A stretch of 64,000 nt of DNA from contig CM070634.1 in the NCBI GenBank assembly GCA_036346255.1, forward strand, positions 74,232,476 to 74,296,475. The letters run 5' to 3'. Both the position numbers and the translations under genes were made by a program. The notes below the pieces were generated by a model that was not told the origin of the DNA, did not search any database, and was given only the letters and a program-made list of their open reading frames with translations. Origin of the DNA: Ampelocalamus luodianensis. Lineage: Eukaryota > Streptophyta > Magnoliopsida > Poales > Poaceae. Of the stretch, positions 36,269-48,900 are shown piece by piece (positions within the stretch are counted from its first letter, which is position 1; the number at the start of each line of letters is the position of its first letter).

Positions 36269-36761
36269 GATGACAACCATTACAATAGCAAATAATTGAA
36301 TAAAGATTTGTATGAGTATATACGAACTACACAAGTTGTATATACTCAAAAGAGTGTATATAAACTACACAAGTCTCATATACTCATATAAGTATATATG
36401 AACTACACAAGTTATATATACTCAAAGATATGTTTTAAAGTAGAGATCTCAAATATGTGAAAAAAGGAATATAGATCAATACTAATGAAACCACAAAACA
36501 TAGAGTGAACTCCCCCTAAATGTGTGCATACACAAATGTGTGTTAAGAACATATGCACATATTCAAGTTATACTTTTGGTGGAGTTCATCCTATATTTTG
36601 GATCCGAGGAATGCAACAAGTTATAGAAATATGATGTCGAATGCATACCTCTTTGATTTTCACATTTTCATCCAAATATGACTACACAATATGTATATCA
36701 ATAAATGTGTTAGTCTCACATATAGATTTGCCATTAATCACCAAAATACTCCATTAACTCA
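36269..36761 (-). mobile_element. Copia LTR, 5' remainder
   Basis: This continues the copia LTR beyond the giant-LTR element. Read on the minus strand it contains TTTTGGTGATTAATGGC near the start, a phrase typical of SIRE-like copia LTR beginnings. The right border is put at AACTCA/TAATGG (36761), where UTR-like MULE A sequence resumes; this border is approximate. Confidence 0.6.
36311..36426. repeat. Three about 40-bp AT-rich tandem repeats
   Basis: Units of the form TATGAGTATATA(C/T)GAACTA then CACAAGTTGTATATACTCAA repeat three times. Each carries an inverted GAGTATATA/TATATACTC pair. Confidence 0.8.
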
Positions 36762-36774
36762 TAATGGTGGGTCT

Positions 36775-37190
36775 AGATTCTTCAACTGCAACATACTACA
36801 CTACGTAACCATACATCTAAATCTATCTAATCCATTCAGTTAAAAAAAAAATTACCTACAAGGTGGATGATTAGACAAACAGCGCTTCACTAGCTCCACT
36901 CTTCCCCTCCCCTCCTCTCTCTTCCCTCCGCCTCTTTCTCTTTTTTCCAAATAAAAGTGAAGTTTACCTGAATTTTGTAGGCCTCTTATAGGGAAGGTTG
37001 TGTCGCCATTTGGAATGGCGACAGAGACTTGCGGGGTCTGTGTCGCCATTTGGAATGATGATTTGCTTAAATTTTAGATAAATCTCCATTCCAAATGGCG
37101 ACACAGGCATTCGCATGGTGACAGGGCTCCTGTTGCCGATCCAAATGGTGATAGGGTCATTTCTCCATTTGGAATGTGAGGACTCCTCTT
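36775..37190 (-). other. MULE A 5' leader and subterminal hairpins
   Basis: On the minus strand the region runs from the hairpins (TGTCGCCATTTGGAATGGCG at 37001-37020 and a second at 37041; the inverse at 37086-37104) through a purine-rich leader. It then reaches a donor-like TTGTAG|GTAATT near 36855. It fits the promoter and 5' UTR of the transposase gene. Confidence 0.5.
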
Positions 37191-37197
37191 GCCGTTC

Positions 37198-37648
37198 ATG
37201 GGTAGAAGGAAGGGCTTCCATCGTTGTTTTCTTCTTTTCTTCCTCGGCTAACCTTTCTTCTTCCCATTGCTTAGCCTTTAGCTTTCGCCGTTGCTCTTCA
37301 ACGACATCTTGAACGTTGTTACGACGCTATCTATCTTCAAGATACCTCGGCAATGACCAAGATGCAATCTCTCATTGTGTTTCTCTCCAAGGAAAAGAGT
37401 ATCGCATGACGGGACGTGATGCAAATCGGTGTACTTGTTGTTCTTTCAACCACTAGGTGCCTATCACCAACGAACATACTCTCATATGCATAGGAATCAC
37501 ATCACAAGTATTAACAATAATATACCCGTCTAAAGAAAACTTTACTTCCACTTGTTTTGTCATCGAAATGTGCTTGAACCACCAAAGCAACTGATATGGC
37601 TCCAGATGTGGCTTTGTGACCAACCCTAATCTATCCACAAGTGTTTGG
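37198..37648 (-). pseudogene. Ty3/gypsy protease region, C-terminal part
   Basis: The minus-strand frame LVDRLGLVTKPHLEPYQLLW, then VEVKFSLDGYI and CDVIPM is the retropepsin-like region of Ty3/gypsy Pol, between the active site and the LLGRPW motif. The latter is decayed here (SLVIGT). The active-site segment is on the far side of solo LTR B at 55983-56060. Downstream frames (QWEEERLAEEEKK) lead toward 37198, where MULE A sequence starts, so RT, RNase H and integrase are lost. Confidence 0.75.
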
Positions 37649-39190
37649 TCTAACATCCCAAAATTCTGTTACCAAAATTAAAATTAATAAATTTATTATT
37701 TTATTGGATTTTCTGAGTTTTTAAAGAGTTTTCTTGCTTTTCTTCAATTTTACTAGTTTTTAAAAGTCAAAAGGAAAATTTATTGAGTTTTCTAGATTTA
37801 AAGTTAAAAAGAAAATTTCAATTAATTTCTTAAATTTTCTGGAATTTTAAAATTTTCCTATTTCTCCATAAATTAAAAATAATTTTTATGCAAAAATAAA
37901 AGCCAAATTTAAGTGGTAATTAATATTATTAAGATCAAAATAATTCAAGGAATTTCTATCAATTTTTCTAGAATTGTTTAACTCTATTTGCTATTTTCTA
38001 AAAGCCTGTTTGATTTGTTGTATTTTCTAAAATTCATAAATCCTCAAAAATTCGGATCTTGCTTCGGGCCGAATCCTTTTCTTTCTCGGCCCATTTTTCT
38101 CTTTTCCCTCGAGGCCCGCTTCCCTTTCCAGCCCACTCTCGCCAGCCCACCCGCCTCCCTCATTCATTCTCTCCCTCTCGCTGTGAGTGCGGCCCACCGC
38201 CCACCTATCGGGATCATCCCCAACCTCCAGCTGCTCGCTTCATCCGCCATGGCTGCATGCCTGAAGGTCTTGAAGCTAACCATTATTGCCCATTTCACGC
38301 GCCTTTAAGGCCATTATTGACCATGTCCTCCCGCACACTCACCCCGTACTAATGCTCAGCTATTTCTCGCCTTCAAGCCGCATTTGCGCCACCGCCATTC
38401 CAACGATTTATGGCCGCCCGTCGATCTCCCCTGATGAGGATATCAACCCTAAGGATGTAACCACTACTTTGACTCGCTACACTGCATCCTCTGCTTCAAC
38501 CACATATTCTCCGAAAGGACTTTCGGCTACTGCACTGCCATATTCTCCGGTTGGACCGAGCTTCATCTACATGCCATAGTGCTACGTCCACATGCCATAG
38601 TGTCGCGTATACATGCCTTGGTGTTATGTCACCAATTGTTGGCCTATGGGCTTTGTAATGAATTGGCTGATTTGGCCCAGATGGTCGGCCACCTAGGGTT
38701 TGTGGTACTGTTCATATGGCACTATTCATGCATGAATAGTACCAACGGCCGCCCTTCCTTTTCCTATACATAGTGGCCATCATCCCCTTTAGTTCTTCGG
38801 GTTTTGTTAGATTAAAGTTCAGCCTTTGCTACTTTATACTTTGTCCTCTTGTTCGGCGAGATCAATAGCGACATTGTTCTTCAGAACCCCACTTATCAAT
38901 ACAATTTCAATTCCTATTCGCAATTTTAGATTGCTTATTTATCTTGTTCTTGCGTGCTTCTTCGGTGTATGCAAGAATCGATCTTCGTGATCAGGTTAAC
39001 CGGGTATTTGTGCACGGTTGATTACGACTTGTCGAGCAGTTCAACGATTGCGTGGTTTCGAGCCTCGCGAGTTCGTAGCCAGGATCGTGAGACTTGAGCG
39101 ACTACTACCGAACTTACCTTCTCATCGAAAGATTGGGCCAAAATATGACCTTCGTGGTTCATCATCCCCCGCCCCCACTCCTCCTCTAGC

Positions 39191-39200
39191 CCTATAAATA
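39191..39200 (+). promoter_or_regulatory. Probable TATA box of solo LTR B
   Basis: CTATAAATAG lies in the LTR's GC-rich region, about 70 bp before an open GC-rich stretch. As an LTR promoter element this is plausible but unproven. Confidence 0.45.
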
Positions 39201-39852
39201 GTAGCACCGGGTGCCCCTCCTCTCCCTCAATCCAATCCCAAAGATCTCCCCTCCTCTCTCTCCTTCTTACCACCGCAAATCACCGTCAAAGTTTGCCGAC
39301 CCAGCTTCCTTCCACCACCATTGACCACGCCCCAGCAACACTGCCTTCACCCTTGGCATCACATCGTAGTGTTCTACCCGACACTCACCTCGCCTTCGTC
39401 GGAAACCTACCGAGCGCCGCCGTCGACTTCGACCAAACGCTGCCGCTGCCGCCTTCTTCCTCGTTGTCGGCAACTTTGTTGAGCCTCACCGCCGCAACTG
39501 TGTGCCCAGGTTCGCCTCGCTCTTCTCTTTCTTTTGGTACCTCAACCAACCCTCGCCATGGCACATAGCGCCGACGACCTCAACGACCGAGCCACCGCCG
39601 GTTTGGTGCTGATGTGGCACGCCACCGCAATGCCATAATATGGCCACCTCAGCCACCCATCTACATGTCAAGCCCACGTGGTTGCTTGTGTGGCAAGCCA
39701 CGCAACCCATGCGCCTGGTCCACCGTGGACTAGGGCAAGCCATGTGGACCTGGTCCATGGACCATAGCCACATGTCAGTGGCACAAATTATTTTCTTTTG
39801 AAAAATAATTCCGGACGAAAATGAAATACCATCGCTGACATCATCATGACAC

Positions 39853-40049
39853 GAAGTCCGGTTTACTCCCTCGAACTATCAGAAAAGTCTGGTTTACCCC
39901 CTGAACTACAAAACCGGTTATTTAACCCCCTGAACTTGTCAAATCCGGTCAAATAACACCCCGTAGCGGTTTGGAGCGGTGGTTTTGCTGACGTGGCCAC
40001 AATCGGCCAACTCAGCACACATGTGTCACGCTGTGTGGCAGTGGAGCCA
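39853..40049 (+). repeat. MULE B left terminal inverted repeat
   Basis: Matches the complement of 54041-54228 over nearly its full length, including the CCCCTGAACTTGTCAAAT and GTAGCGGTTTGGAGCGGTGG blocks. Promoter activity for the adjacent gene is expected by analogy with MuDR. Confidence 0.8.
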
Positions 40050-40163
40050 TGTAATCGCCGCCAGGTCAGCAAAGAGGATAAGAGTTAATATATTTGTCCT
40101 CAACAGTTTCTGATCTCCTTCTTCTACTCGCATGTGCTCCGATCCCCTTCTTCTTCTTGTCGC

Positions 40164-40812
40164 ATGCGCTTTGATTCCCAATCCCCAATGCCAATGTCGA
40201 GCAGCTCGGAGAGCTCGAGGTCTTCTTCTCGCATGCGCTCTTCTTCGCAATCCCCGGTGCCATACAGGGAGAACCCCATGGATTACGCTCCTAATCGGCT
40301 CTGCGCGTGCAATGTGAAGGCGGCAAGGTGGGTTTCTTGGAGCGATGCGAACCCAGGACGCCGGTATTACACGTGCGAAAGAGCTCGGGTACGCATTATT
40401 TTTCCCATTTGAGATGCTTTTTGGTTGGATTGGATCTATCGAGTTTGATTTTGATTGTGTTTTCTAGTTGGATTTGCAAATAGGTTGGGGGTTGTCGATT
40501 TTGGGCATGGCACGATCCAGAAAATCCCCTATTTGTTAAGCGATTCTTTATTGGATTTGCGCGATACCGTTCGGGGATTGAAGAAGGAAAATATTGAGTT
40601 GAAGATAGGAATCGAAGATTCAAGGATAGAGGACAAAGAGTTGAGAGATGCACACAAATCCGAACTGGCTGCTTTGGAGAGGAGGTTGAAAGAGAAAGAT
40701 GCTTGTATTGAAGAATTATGCGCCATTGTGAAGAAGCAGAGATTTCAGAACCTAGTATTTGCAATTGCGACATCCTTTGTTGTTGTATTTGTTGTATCCG
40801 TCCTATTTTAGG
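40164..40812 (+). CDS. GRF zinc-finger, coiled-coil, membrane-anchor protein (MULE-borne)
   Basis: Two exons are inferred: 40164-40388, donor CGG|GTACGC, acceptor AAATAG|GTTGGG, then 40484-40812. The Ser/Arg-rich N-terminus (MRSSSQSPVP) leads to a GRF-type zinc finger: CACNVKAARWVSWSDANPGR, then RYYTCERAR, and across the intron VGGCRFWAWHDPE, giving C-x-C..C..C with NPGRRYY and F-x-W. A coiled coil follows (DLRDTVRGLKKENIELKIGI to KEKDACIEELCAIVKK). The C-terminus is a hydrophobic segment, VFAIATSFVVVFVVSVLF, before the stop. The finger frame and the coiled-coil frame differ by one base near 40535-40555, so the gene is frameshifted here or the base is miscalled. GRF fingers bind single-stranded nucleic acid in other proteins; a role here is unknown. 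The start could also be the ATG at 40188 or 40194. Confidence 0.7.
40389..40483 (+). other. Inferred intron of the GRF zinc-finger gene
   Basis: Begins GTACGC and ends AAATAG, is T-rich, and its removal joins CERAR to VGGCRFW in frame. That completes the zinc finger, so the intron is well supported by the protein motif. Confidence 0.7.
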
Positions 40813-41470
40813 AACTAGTGAGACATGTTTTGCTTGAATGTAGTGCTTTATGAATCATTCCATGAATCAATGATGATCAGAAAAGTCTCTGTTTTGCTTG
40901 AATGTGAGATAATGATGTTAGACATGTTTTGCTTGAATGTTTCTTTGAATAGTGAGACAATGATGTCGGACATGACAGCATGAGTAGCATACAAGTTACA
41001 TTCTCATTTCATCTAGGATGTAGATAGAGTACCATACAAGTTTTGGCCTCATTTCATTCACAGTTACATGCGGGATCTAAACATAGTACCAAGCAAAATG
41101 AGTCATCCCATGCTTCATTCACAGATTACATAGTACCAAGCAAAATGAGTCATCCCATATGCTTCATTCGCAGATTACATGCGGGATCTAAACACAGTAG
41201 CAAGCAAAATGAGTCATCCCACATGCTTCATTGATGATCAGATAAGCCTTTGTCTCTTGTTAGGAGCAGTTTTTACTGTGATTGAAGATGTGCTCTGTTG
41301 GGTATTAGGAATCTCAATCGATCGACTCTAGTATTTGGCTTTGAGCTTCTCCGACAACCCATGCGGCCCTCGTAGTCATGATAAGTTACAAAAATGTGTA
41401 ATATTGTAATGTGCAATTTCATGGGAATAGCTTACTAGTTTGAGCTACTTACTTTGCCTTTTACTGGCTT
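40813..41470. other. Spacer between the convergent MULE B genes
   Basis: No ORF. It contains repeats: GACATGTTTTGCTTGAATG words at 40823-40940 and, at 41040-41235, about three copies of a 60-70-bp unit with AAGCAAAATGAGTCATCCCA. It is the 3' end of both genes. Confidence 0.6.
41040..41235 (+). repeat. Tandem repeat with GCAAAATGAGTCATCCCA
   Basis: Three imperfect units, each with ACATGCGGGATCTAAACA (two units), AGTA(C/G)CAAGCAAAATGAG and TCATCCCA.ATGCTTCATT. It lies in the intergenic spacer of MULE B. Confidence 0.8.
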
Positions 41471-42494
41471 CTTCCTTCTAGCAAGATTGTTTGCCTTCCT
41501 AGCGATATTTGGATTTAATGGGCAGCTCTAGTGTTGTGCCCAGTTTACGCAAAGCTTGCATCGATGACATGGCCTACCTGGACATTTTGTTGATTTCCTT
41601 GGCTCTGAGCCATCTCTCCTCCTTTCTTTCCTTGGTCTTCCAGGCATCTTCACATGATGTGGTGGTGCAGGTTTTGTATTAGGTGAGATGGGCCAGCTTT
41701 CAATTCCCTCAAGAGGCATAAGACAGTGTTCATATGTCTTCTGCTACTCCTCTATGGAATAGCAGATGGAAATGAACCCTTCTAGCTGCATACCACTGTT
41801 GTACATAGAAGCAATTGCATGGCAACATGGAAGCCCTGCCAATTGCCAATACCCACAGGAGCAAGTTCTTTTGGCCAAATCAACTGTGTACCTTCTCTTC
41901 TCCTTTTCTTTCACTTCATACTGATCTGCTCCATTACATATAACATGACACCATCCAGATTGTTTGATGCTTATCTTGAGCTTGTTGAAAAATGTTAGGA
42001 CAGATAGTACCTTGCCATGCAGCACACTTGCTTCTATTCACTTATATCCTTTCCATCACCATCCTCCTGATGCCTTCAAGCATAGTTATGACTCGATGAA
42101 ACCTTGAGTCAATAATCTAAGCATTGAATGACTCACACATATTGTTGTCAAAACTATCACAGTTGGAGCCAGCACTAAACCATGCCCTGCTCTAGTGATT
42201 GGGATTAGTGCTCATCAAGTCCCTTGCACCTTGGGGTGTCATCTGGGCCAACTTAGCTTTGTTGTAGTTGAAAAGAATCCTACAAGATGCCTTGGCACAT
42301 CTCCAGAATCTTTTCTGGTACTTTTGATCTTTATGCTTCTTCCTCCAGTTGGCATATATGTGTCGAGCACACATCCTATGCTCTGCCCTAGGCATCAATG
42401 TGGAAACAAAGATTGATCAATCCTAGACAAGAAACATTGCAACATGTTATTATGAAGGAATCAATGTCACAACAATATCACTTTAGGACTTACC
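41470..42494 (-). pseudogene. MULE B transposase, C-terminal exons
   Basis: After a donor-type TCAGCAAAAG|GTAAGT (junction 42494/42493) and an acceptor-like TTGTCTAG near 42428, the frame gives PRAEHRMCARHIYANWRKKH, then MCESFNA. The SWIM zinc finger CSCGYWQLAGLPCCHAIASM has all four ligands (C-x-C..C-x-H). The end is a basic tail GRPRKERRRDGSEP with a cysteine-rich end, CPGRPCHRCKLC. Three in-frame stops replace residues usually Trp, Trp and Gln (after NPNH, after SFNA, after MERI). A frame change sits just after GLIN near 42405. This copy is inactive unless some of these are sequence errors. Confidence 0.75.
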
Positions 42495-43500
42495 TTTTGC
42501 TGATCAGATATAATAACCCAATCTTTTCCATCAGTGATACCAAGATCTTTGCACAAAAGACCCAAAAACCACTCCCAAGAGTCCATAGTTTCTTTCTCAA
42601 CCACTGCCCATGCAATTGGATACATTTGATTGTTTGCATCCCTCCCAATAGCACAAACAAGCTCACCATTGCAAGCACCCTTGAAAAAACATCCATCTAT
42701 TCCAATCACCTTCCTACAACTAGCTAGAAATCCCTTCTTGCAAGCATCAAAACAAATGTAGAATCTCTTGAATGCTGGCACCTGACCACTGTAATCAAGA
42801 ATTATAGAACAAGTGGTTCCAGGATTGCTCCTCATCAACTCAAGATGGTAATCAAATACCTTAGAATACTCCCCAGTGGTTGCCTCTATTAGCCTCTCCA
42901 TGACTATTGCCTTTGCCCTTTTGCACTTAGATACACTGACATCTACAAACATCTCCTCTAGCACTGTCTGCTTGAGACTGTTAACTTTCCAGGTTGGGTG
43001 TGCTTTCATGAACCTCTCAAACCGGTCAGCGATCCTCCTTGCAGTCACAAACCTATTATCTCTTCTTTCTAGACATATGTGCACATCGTTGAATGTAACA
43101 ACTTGGAATCAATCACTTCTGTTGTTCTTCGAGGCATATATCATCCATGGGCAGTTCGCCCATGAACATTTTGCCCTAATCCTACCACTCTCATCCTTGA
43201 GGAATAAGAGATGTCTATGTGTTGTCAACCCATACTTTATAAGTGCTTTCTTAAATTGGTCTCTTCCTCTAAATGTCATGCCTAGGGTAAACACAGGAAC
43301 ACCACCTTTGCCATCATACCTAGGGAACCTACTCTTCCTCCTCTCTACATTACTGCCATCAAGCTCATCATATGATGCTTCCTCACTCGAGTCCATATAG
43401 GGAGTGTCATAGCCATCTTTCAGATTACCTTCATCCATAGGCAAGTCATTCAGTTGTTCAGTACATTTTGGGCTCTTCATTTTCTTTTTGAAAGCCCTGC
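42495..43500 (-). pseudogene. MULE B transposase, DNA-binding and DDE core
   Basis: The minus frame from 43500 contains the MuDR DNA-binding domain (VFTLGMTFRGRDQFKKALIK, then KCSWANCPWMIYASKN). It continues with HICLERRDNRFVTARRIADR and the catalytic core, VIGIDGCFFKGACNGELVCA followed by NNQMYPIAWAVVEKET and SWEWFLG. The first catalytic Asp is in GIDGCF. The only break is one TGA at 43109-43111 where Trp is expected (before FQVVTF). At 43500 the frame is cut by the LTR element inserted at 43501 and continues at 52754. Family: plant MuDR-type transposase, a nuclear DDE enzyme that cuts at the terminal inverted repeats. Confidence 0.9.
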
Positions 43501-45915
43501 TGTAACACCCTGGCTATCCGGAAGCCAAGATGCCACCTAAAACATCTAACATACATCCATAATGCGGAAGAACTTGAAACAAGTATATCAACTAAAGACA
43601 AGATTAAGATAAACAGGACATGGTGAAGGTATCCTTCCTTCACCTTCTAAGTTATTAATCTCGAACATCAATAAAGAAGGTTCACACGCAGTAATAAATC
43701 AACATCCGTGTGAGAAGGTATCCTTCCTTCTCCAATTATAATTTAATTATTACAGTTCATCGTTAACGAATGAAATATGGAACTAAAATTTAGACTTGAA
43801 CAAGAATTTGATGTTGTGAACAAGTAGTGCGTGTCTACTCCCTCCCAAGAGCCAACATCGGGGTTACCTAAAATAAACAAACAACGCAAGAGTGAGTCCA
43901 TGACTCGGCAAATACGATTATCAATAAGATAATCATTCAATATGAATAAGACAAACTCATCATCGAGTTCGATCACATCACAACCGATTACAAATGAAAA
44001 CATGATATGAATGCTCAAAATCAAAGGAATGGACTGCACACATGCATATCAGGTATAGCGATGAAACACCCGTCGGTGTTCACTCAAGCCCGCATCTTAA
44101 CAAAAATGCGGGATCCACTTCCGTATGAAGAACGTTTCATACGGTGTCCAACATTGCCCATCTTGGAGTTAATGGGTCTTACATGCCCATTCGGAATTAA
44201 TGGGTCTTTCAAATCCACTCCGTGGGCGGACATGACAATGTCAACACGCCACATTGGAATGGTGGGACTTGCAATCCACTTTCGTGGATGAAACATGCAT
44301 AATGAATGCATAGAATGAAATACGAATATTGAAAGACATGATAACAAAACATGGATTCAACACATATGAAAGAACATAGACAATCCATCTTCTCTCATAT
44401 CATACCAAATCACAGCATGACCATATAAACATTCATCAATCACAATCATTAAGGGTGGCAATGTACTTGCCTTCCACGATGCGACGCGTTAGTCGGCAAA
44501 GGTGATACTCCTAAACCCGAGGCTTCACCTCCTAAACAAGTAAAATAATTTCAATAAGGACATAATATACCCAACACTACTAATCGACGATAAACACTGC
44601 TTCCCTGATGACTCTAGTCATTAAAACAAAGCTTAAACTGAAATCAACAATTTCTGACATAACTTAATTCTGGACAGCAGCACGGTAATTGACATATCTA
44701 TTGGTCTGGAACTCGGAATGAGGTGAGACCAATTTCCATGGATTCTTAACTGACATATCTACAATACTCTGGTTGGGCAAAAGTTCAGATTTTGCCTCTA
44801 ATAAAATTTGGCCCACGGCTCAAATCTGTTGACTGAATTAATAGACATAAATATCGGCTAAATTAAAATATCCATAACTTTTGTTGTACAACTCCAAATT
44901 GGACGTTCTTTAACAATCTGAAAAGGTTATGAAATTATCTACAATAACCTAGTTGGCACGACATTCAAATTTTGCCTTTAATAAAAAGTGGCACACAGGA
45001 CAAAACTAGAGATAAAACTAACATACAATCTGGACAGACTGATCTACAATCAGGACAGTCACAATGAAAAGTGCATAACTTTTGATCTATAACTCCAAAT
45101 GAGGTGTTCTTTATCAATACTGAAAGCTAGTGATATCACCTTCAAAAGTTGTTATGGGCAAGACCTCTGAATCACCCTCTAACTAGGCCATAAATCAACC
45201 TATACAGAGACTGCTAATTCTCGTCAGGATTCTGGACAGCAGATAGTAAATCTATCATAACTTTTGACTCGTTCATCGGATTTTAGTGTTCTTGGCGGCC
45301 ACCGAAAGCTAAGAACAAGACCTACAATACTCCAGGAGATGAACATCTCTAATTCGGCCTCTAAAATACCGAAACAGACCGCGCGACATAGAACAGCAAG
45401 TCTGATTCTACACGCAGCACTAACAACAAATCAAAATACGGCATCTACCAAGAACGGAATGAGCAAAATAGCAGGGAAAACGATTTTACTCGAAGATCAG
45501 TGAGGTGCTGAACCGTGTGTGGATCCCCAAAGGAAGGCGACAACCCGGCTCTTCCTCCCAAGATTTGGCAGCGGCACCAATGGAGGAGGAGGAGGTGGCT
45601 GCCCAAAACTCATGGATGCGCGGGGTGAGGGAGGAGAGAGGCGGCTGCCGGGGGAGGAGGCGCAAGGTGTGGGAGGGCTAGGTTAGAGCCGCCCCTTTTT
45701 GCCATAAGGCCGGCCCCCTTTGGGCCCCAATCGGCTGCCCCATGGGCCTTGACGCCCCTAGGGCCACTCGGCTGCCCCTTGGGGCGGATGGCGGCTCCCC
45801 TCTTGGGCTCTGCGGCCGAAGGCCCGTGCCCAAGACCCTAAGAACACTTGAAACCCCCTTTTATACTTTTGAATTCAAATTCGAATGGTTTCTTCCGATC
45901 AAAAACAGTATTACA
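43501..45915 (-). repeat. 3' LTR (left) of element D
   Basis: 2415 bp, TGTAACACCCTGG to AGTATTACA on the plus strand. It carries a GC-rich block at 45530-45880. Its partner is 50339-52753, with differences often of the CTG/CAG/CG kind. Confidence 0.93.
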
Positions 45916-45929
45916 TTCTACCCCCTTAG
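45916..45929 (-). other. Polypurine tract of element D
   Basis: Minus strand CTAAGGGGGTAGAA directly precedes the LTR start TGTAATACTG. Confidence 0.8.
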
Positions 45930-48900
45930 CGGATTCGACCCGAATCTAAACGCCGATCTACAAGAAAGTAGCGCAAGCTGGAACTAACGACGGTAACCAC
46001 GTGCCGTCGCTAACCACACCGCAAATGCTCAACACAACTTCCCAAGTAGCCTCTCCTTGGATGAAAATACCACAACACAACGACGTAACACGGCGTGCCC
46101 GAACTAACACTCAACCCGGTACTTCCGGTACACCCATCGGACAAGACTCGAAGGTAAAATCTCACTCGTTGGTCAACGGCGCAAGCGAAATCTCAAACTC
46201 GGATCTCGGTACTCAACATACAAGGCGTTACGTACTCGCGCATAGACTTGAGACAGTCTGGCGATATGCCAACTTGCGAAAACAACCCAATGACACCGAA
46301 CCACACGACAAGCACAAAGAACACGGAACTCTTATTCCACCTCTCAATTGAACTCTTCACTGAAAACAAGGATCACCTCCTTTCACCAGAAACATACGAC
46401 AAAACTCTCTTTAAGCAAACTCTTTTACCAACAAAACCCATCTGAAAACGAAAGATTCACATCGCAACTAAGCGTTACCATTTCGGTACTAAAGAGTCAA
46501 ATCCAAATCGAATTTCATCCGAGAAAACCTTTCCACGTTCCAAGTGGCAGTTTGCGAATAAACATCACGAAAACTAAAGGAGGAATAATTTTAAATGCCC
46601 AAATCAAAAAACTTCCTTTATTCTTCCTGAACCGACAAGAACCACACATACCAAAATTGAGTCAAACTCAACTTATGAAAGACATTGGTCAACGACACAA
46701 AGCTCATGCGAGAATAAAGAAAATGCTTCACTAATCAAGAAGACATTTTTTCCTTAGTTTCACTTTTTGAATAAAACATCTCTCCAACCTTGGAATTTGA
46801 ATTCATCGCATACCACACGGTCTCAACCATCTTCATTTAACATCCTCAAGTTAGGCTTAAGCCGAAATACATCTTCCACACCGTTGTAGAGAGACCCTAT
46901 TGATTCCACTGAATACTCTAGACAACTCATTCAATCGATGACATTAATTTGATAGAAGGCACCAAAGCACCTAAAAAAACCCATACAATCTCATCACCTC
47001 CAACTTTGAATAACACATCGAATCCTCGTACACCCGCTCATGAACTACATCGAAGGGTTCTATCGACAATCATTCCACTACTCGAATACTCCAGTTTTCT
47101 ATCTCCTCTACACACAAATCTTTGGCGACCAAAAGTTTAGCATGAAAATGAAAAGCCCAAATTTAACCTCTGAGACCCTACAACGAATTCCTCTTATAAC
47201 AAATAATGAAATCATCGGATTAAATCTCTAAGATTTCCTCCAATTTCGACATACTCACTCAATGACATCATCAGAATCATTCATACAACATCACGATACT
47301 TTCAATAGAGTTACTCTATAAAATTGATTACGGTTTCCATACATTTGATAATCCCCAACATTCCAACATGAACCAAGGTTACGGAACTACACTATACCAT
47401 AGGTCCTACTTAGTCGAACAATATACAATTTTACTTGAAACCATACATTCCATCTGAATCAACTTCCCTCCAAGAGATTCAGGTCAAAACCAAATTATCT
47501 TCTATTACTCCTCCAATAGCTGGGTAGCAAAATCTCACCCCTACAATCAATTAACCACCACCAAACAAACAACAACATACGAGTTGTAAACTTTCTGACA
47601 CAAAGCGGTTGATCCTTTCTCAAAAGAAAGAGGCGAACAAGAACAAATTTCACAACACAGAAAAATTCTCGCTCACGGTGAGCACGAGACCAAAAGAAAT
47701 AATCTGTAACGAAGATCCGGGAAAGCGAAAATTGAGTTCACTGTGGAGTGCACGCATCCCTCGAAAAGGGAATAGCAAATAACCACCAACAAGAAGAATG
47801 ACATTGCGATTGAAACTCGACAACTCTTGAGTGAAAAGAGCAAAAGTTTATGAACAATTCAAATAACCACAAGTTACAAAACTTGACTCAATTCTCAAAT
47901 ATTCATAATGCACTCTCTCCTTTAACCTGTAATTAATTCTTTGACTAACATCACTTTGCCACAAAGAACAAGATAAGGTCTTTAGTCCAAACCACAAGGA
48001 CTAATTAAGAACCAATAAAAATTCTTCCATACGTTATATTTATTGAGCAGTTCAACTACACAAGAAACATGAGATCCAAATAATCTCAACCACCAAACTC
48101 AAACATTTCCAATTACAGATTTAGCGAAAAGTAAGTAGATTATTCTCCTCTTAAAGGAACCAACATAACTTCTTTGATTGCAACCTCGCGTTGCGGCTCA
48201 AACCAAAGAGCCTTTAGAGTTAAACCACACAAATCTCTTAAGAAGCAACAGACAGGTCCAATACCTTAATTTATTTAAAATAATTTGATTACGGATGATT
48301 TAAGAGCTCAAAGAAAATATCACGAAAGCTAAACTTGAAATATTCACATCTGAACGATATCACCAAGGGCGATCAAATTACTATGGGTATTAACATCAAT
48401 TTCACAACAACAATTAGAAAACATTTCAAAAGACCCACGTGAAAAGAATGAGTTGATTCTTTCTCGAAAGAAGAGACAAATGGAAACGATTTTCACCAAC
48501 TAGAAAACTCATCCACCACTCGCACTGAACAAGGGACCAAGAGAAGAAACCAATTAAGCAATGAACTCACAGAACATAAGTGGAGTCCACAGTTGAACGC
48601 ATAAGCCTCACAAGAAGAGAATATCGAACCTTAACAGATAAGAACAAATAAGTATTCAAAATCGAAACACTTGCATCACTGAAGAACCATTGCAACATTG
48701 TAACATATCGTTACTCGATAAACTTCATTTACCACATAAAGCACGAACCCCAAAAGATCATGAATACAAATTCAAATTTGATCATTTAGGAAATATCACC
48801 ATGGGTGATCAAATTACTACGAATTAACCTCATTCTCACATTTTTGACTATTTAATAACATCGACAACATACATAGTACCAAGAATCATCAAACTTTATT

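Noticed and set aside
36269..36761. Copia 3' internal domain, implying a tandem LTR-internal-LTR array
   Set aside because: Although the AGGGGGAGTTCACTC phrase looks like a purine tract, the TTTTGGTGATTAATGG start and the similar LTR lengths fit simply the 5' part of the same LTR.
46348..46734. 128-codon frame in element D as a gag-like gene
   Set aside because: It is on the strand opposite to the element's transcription and has no zinc knuckle or other motif.
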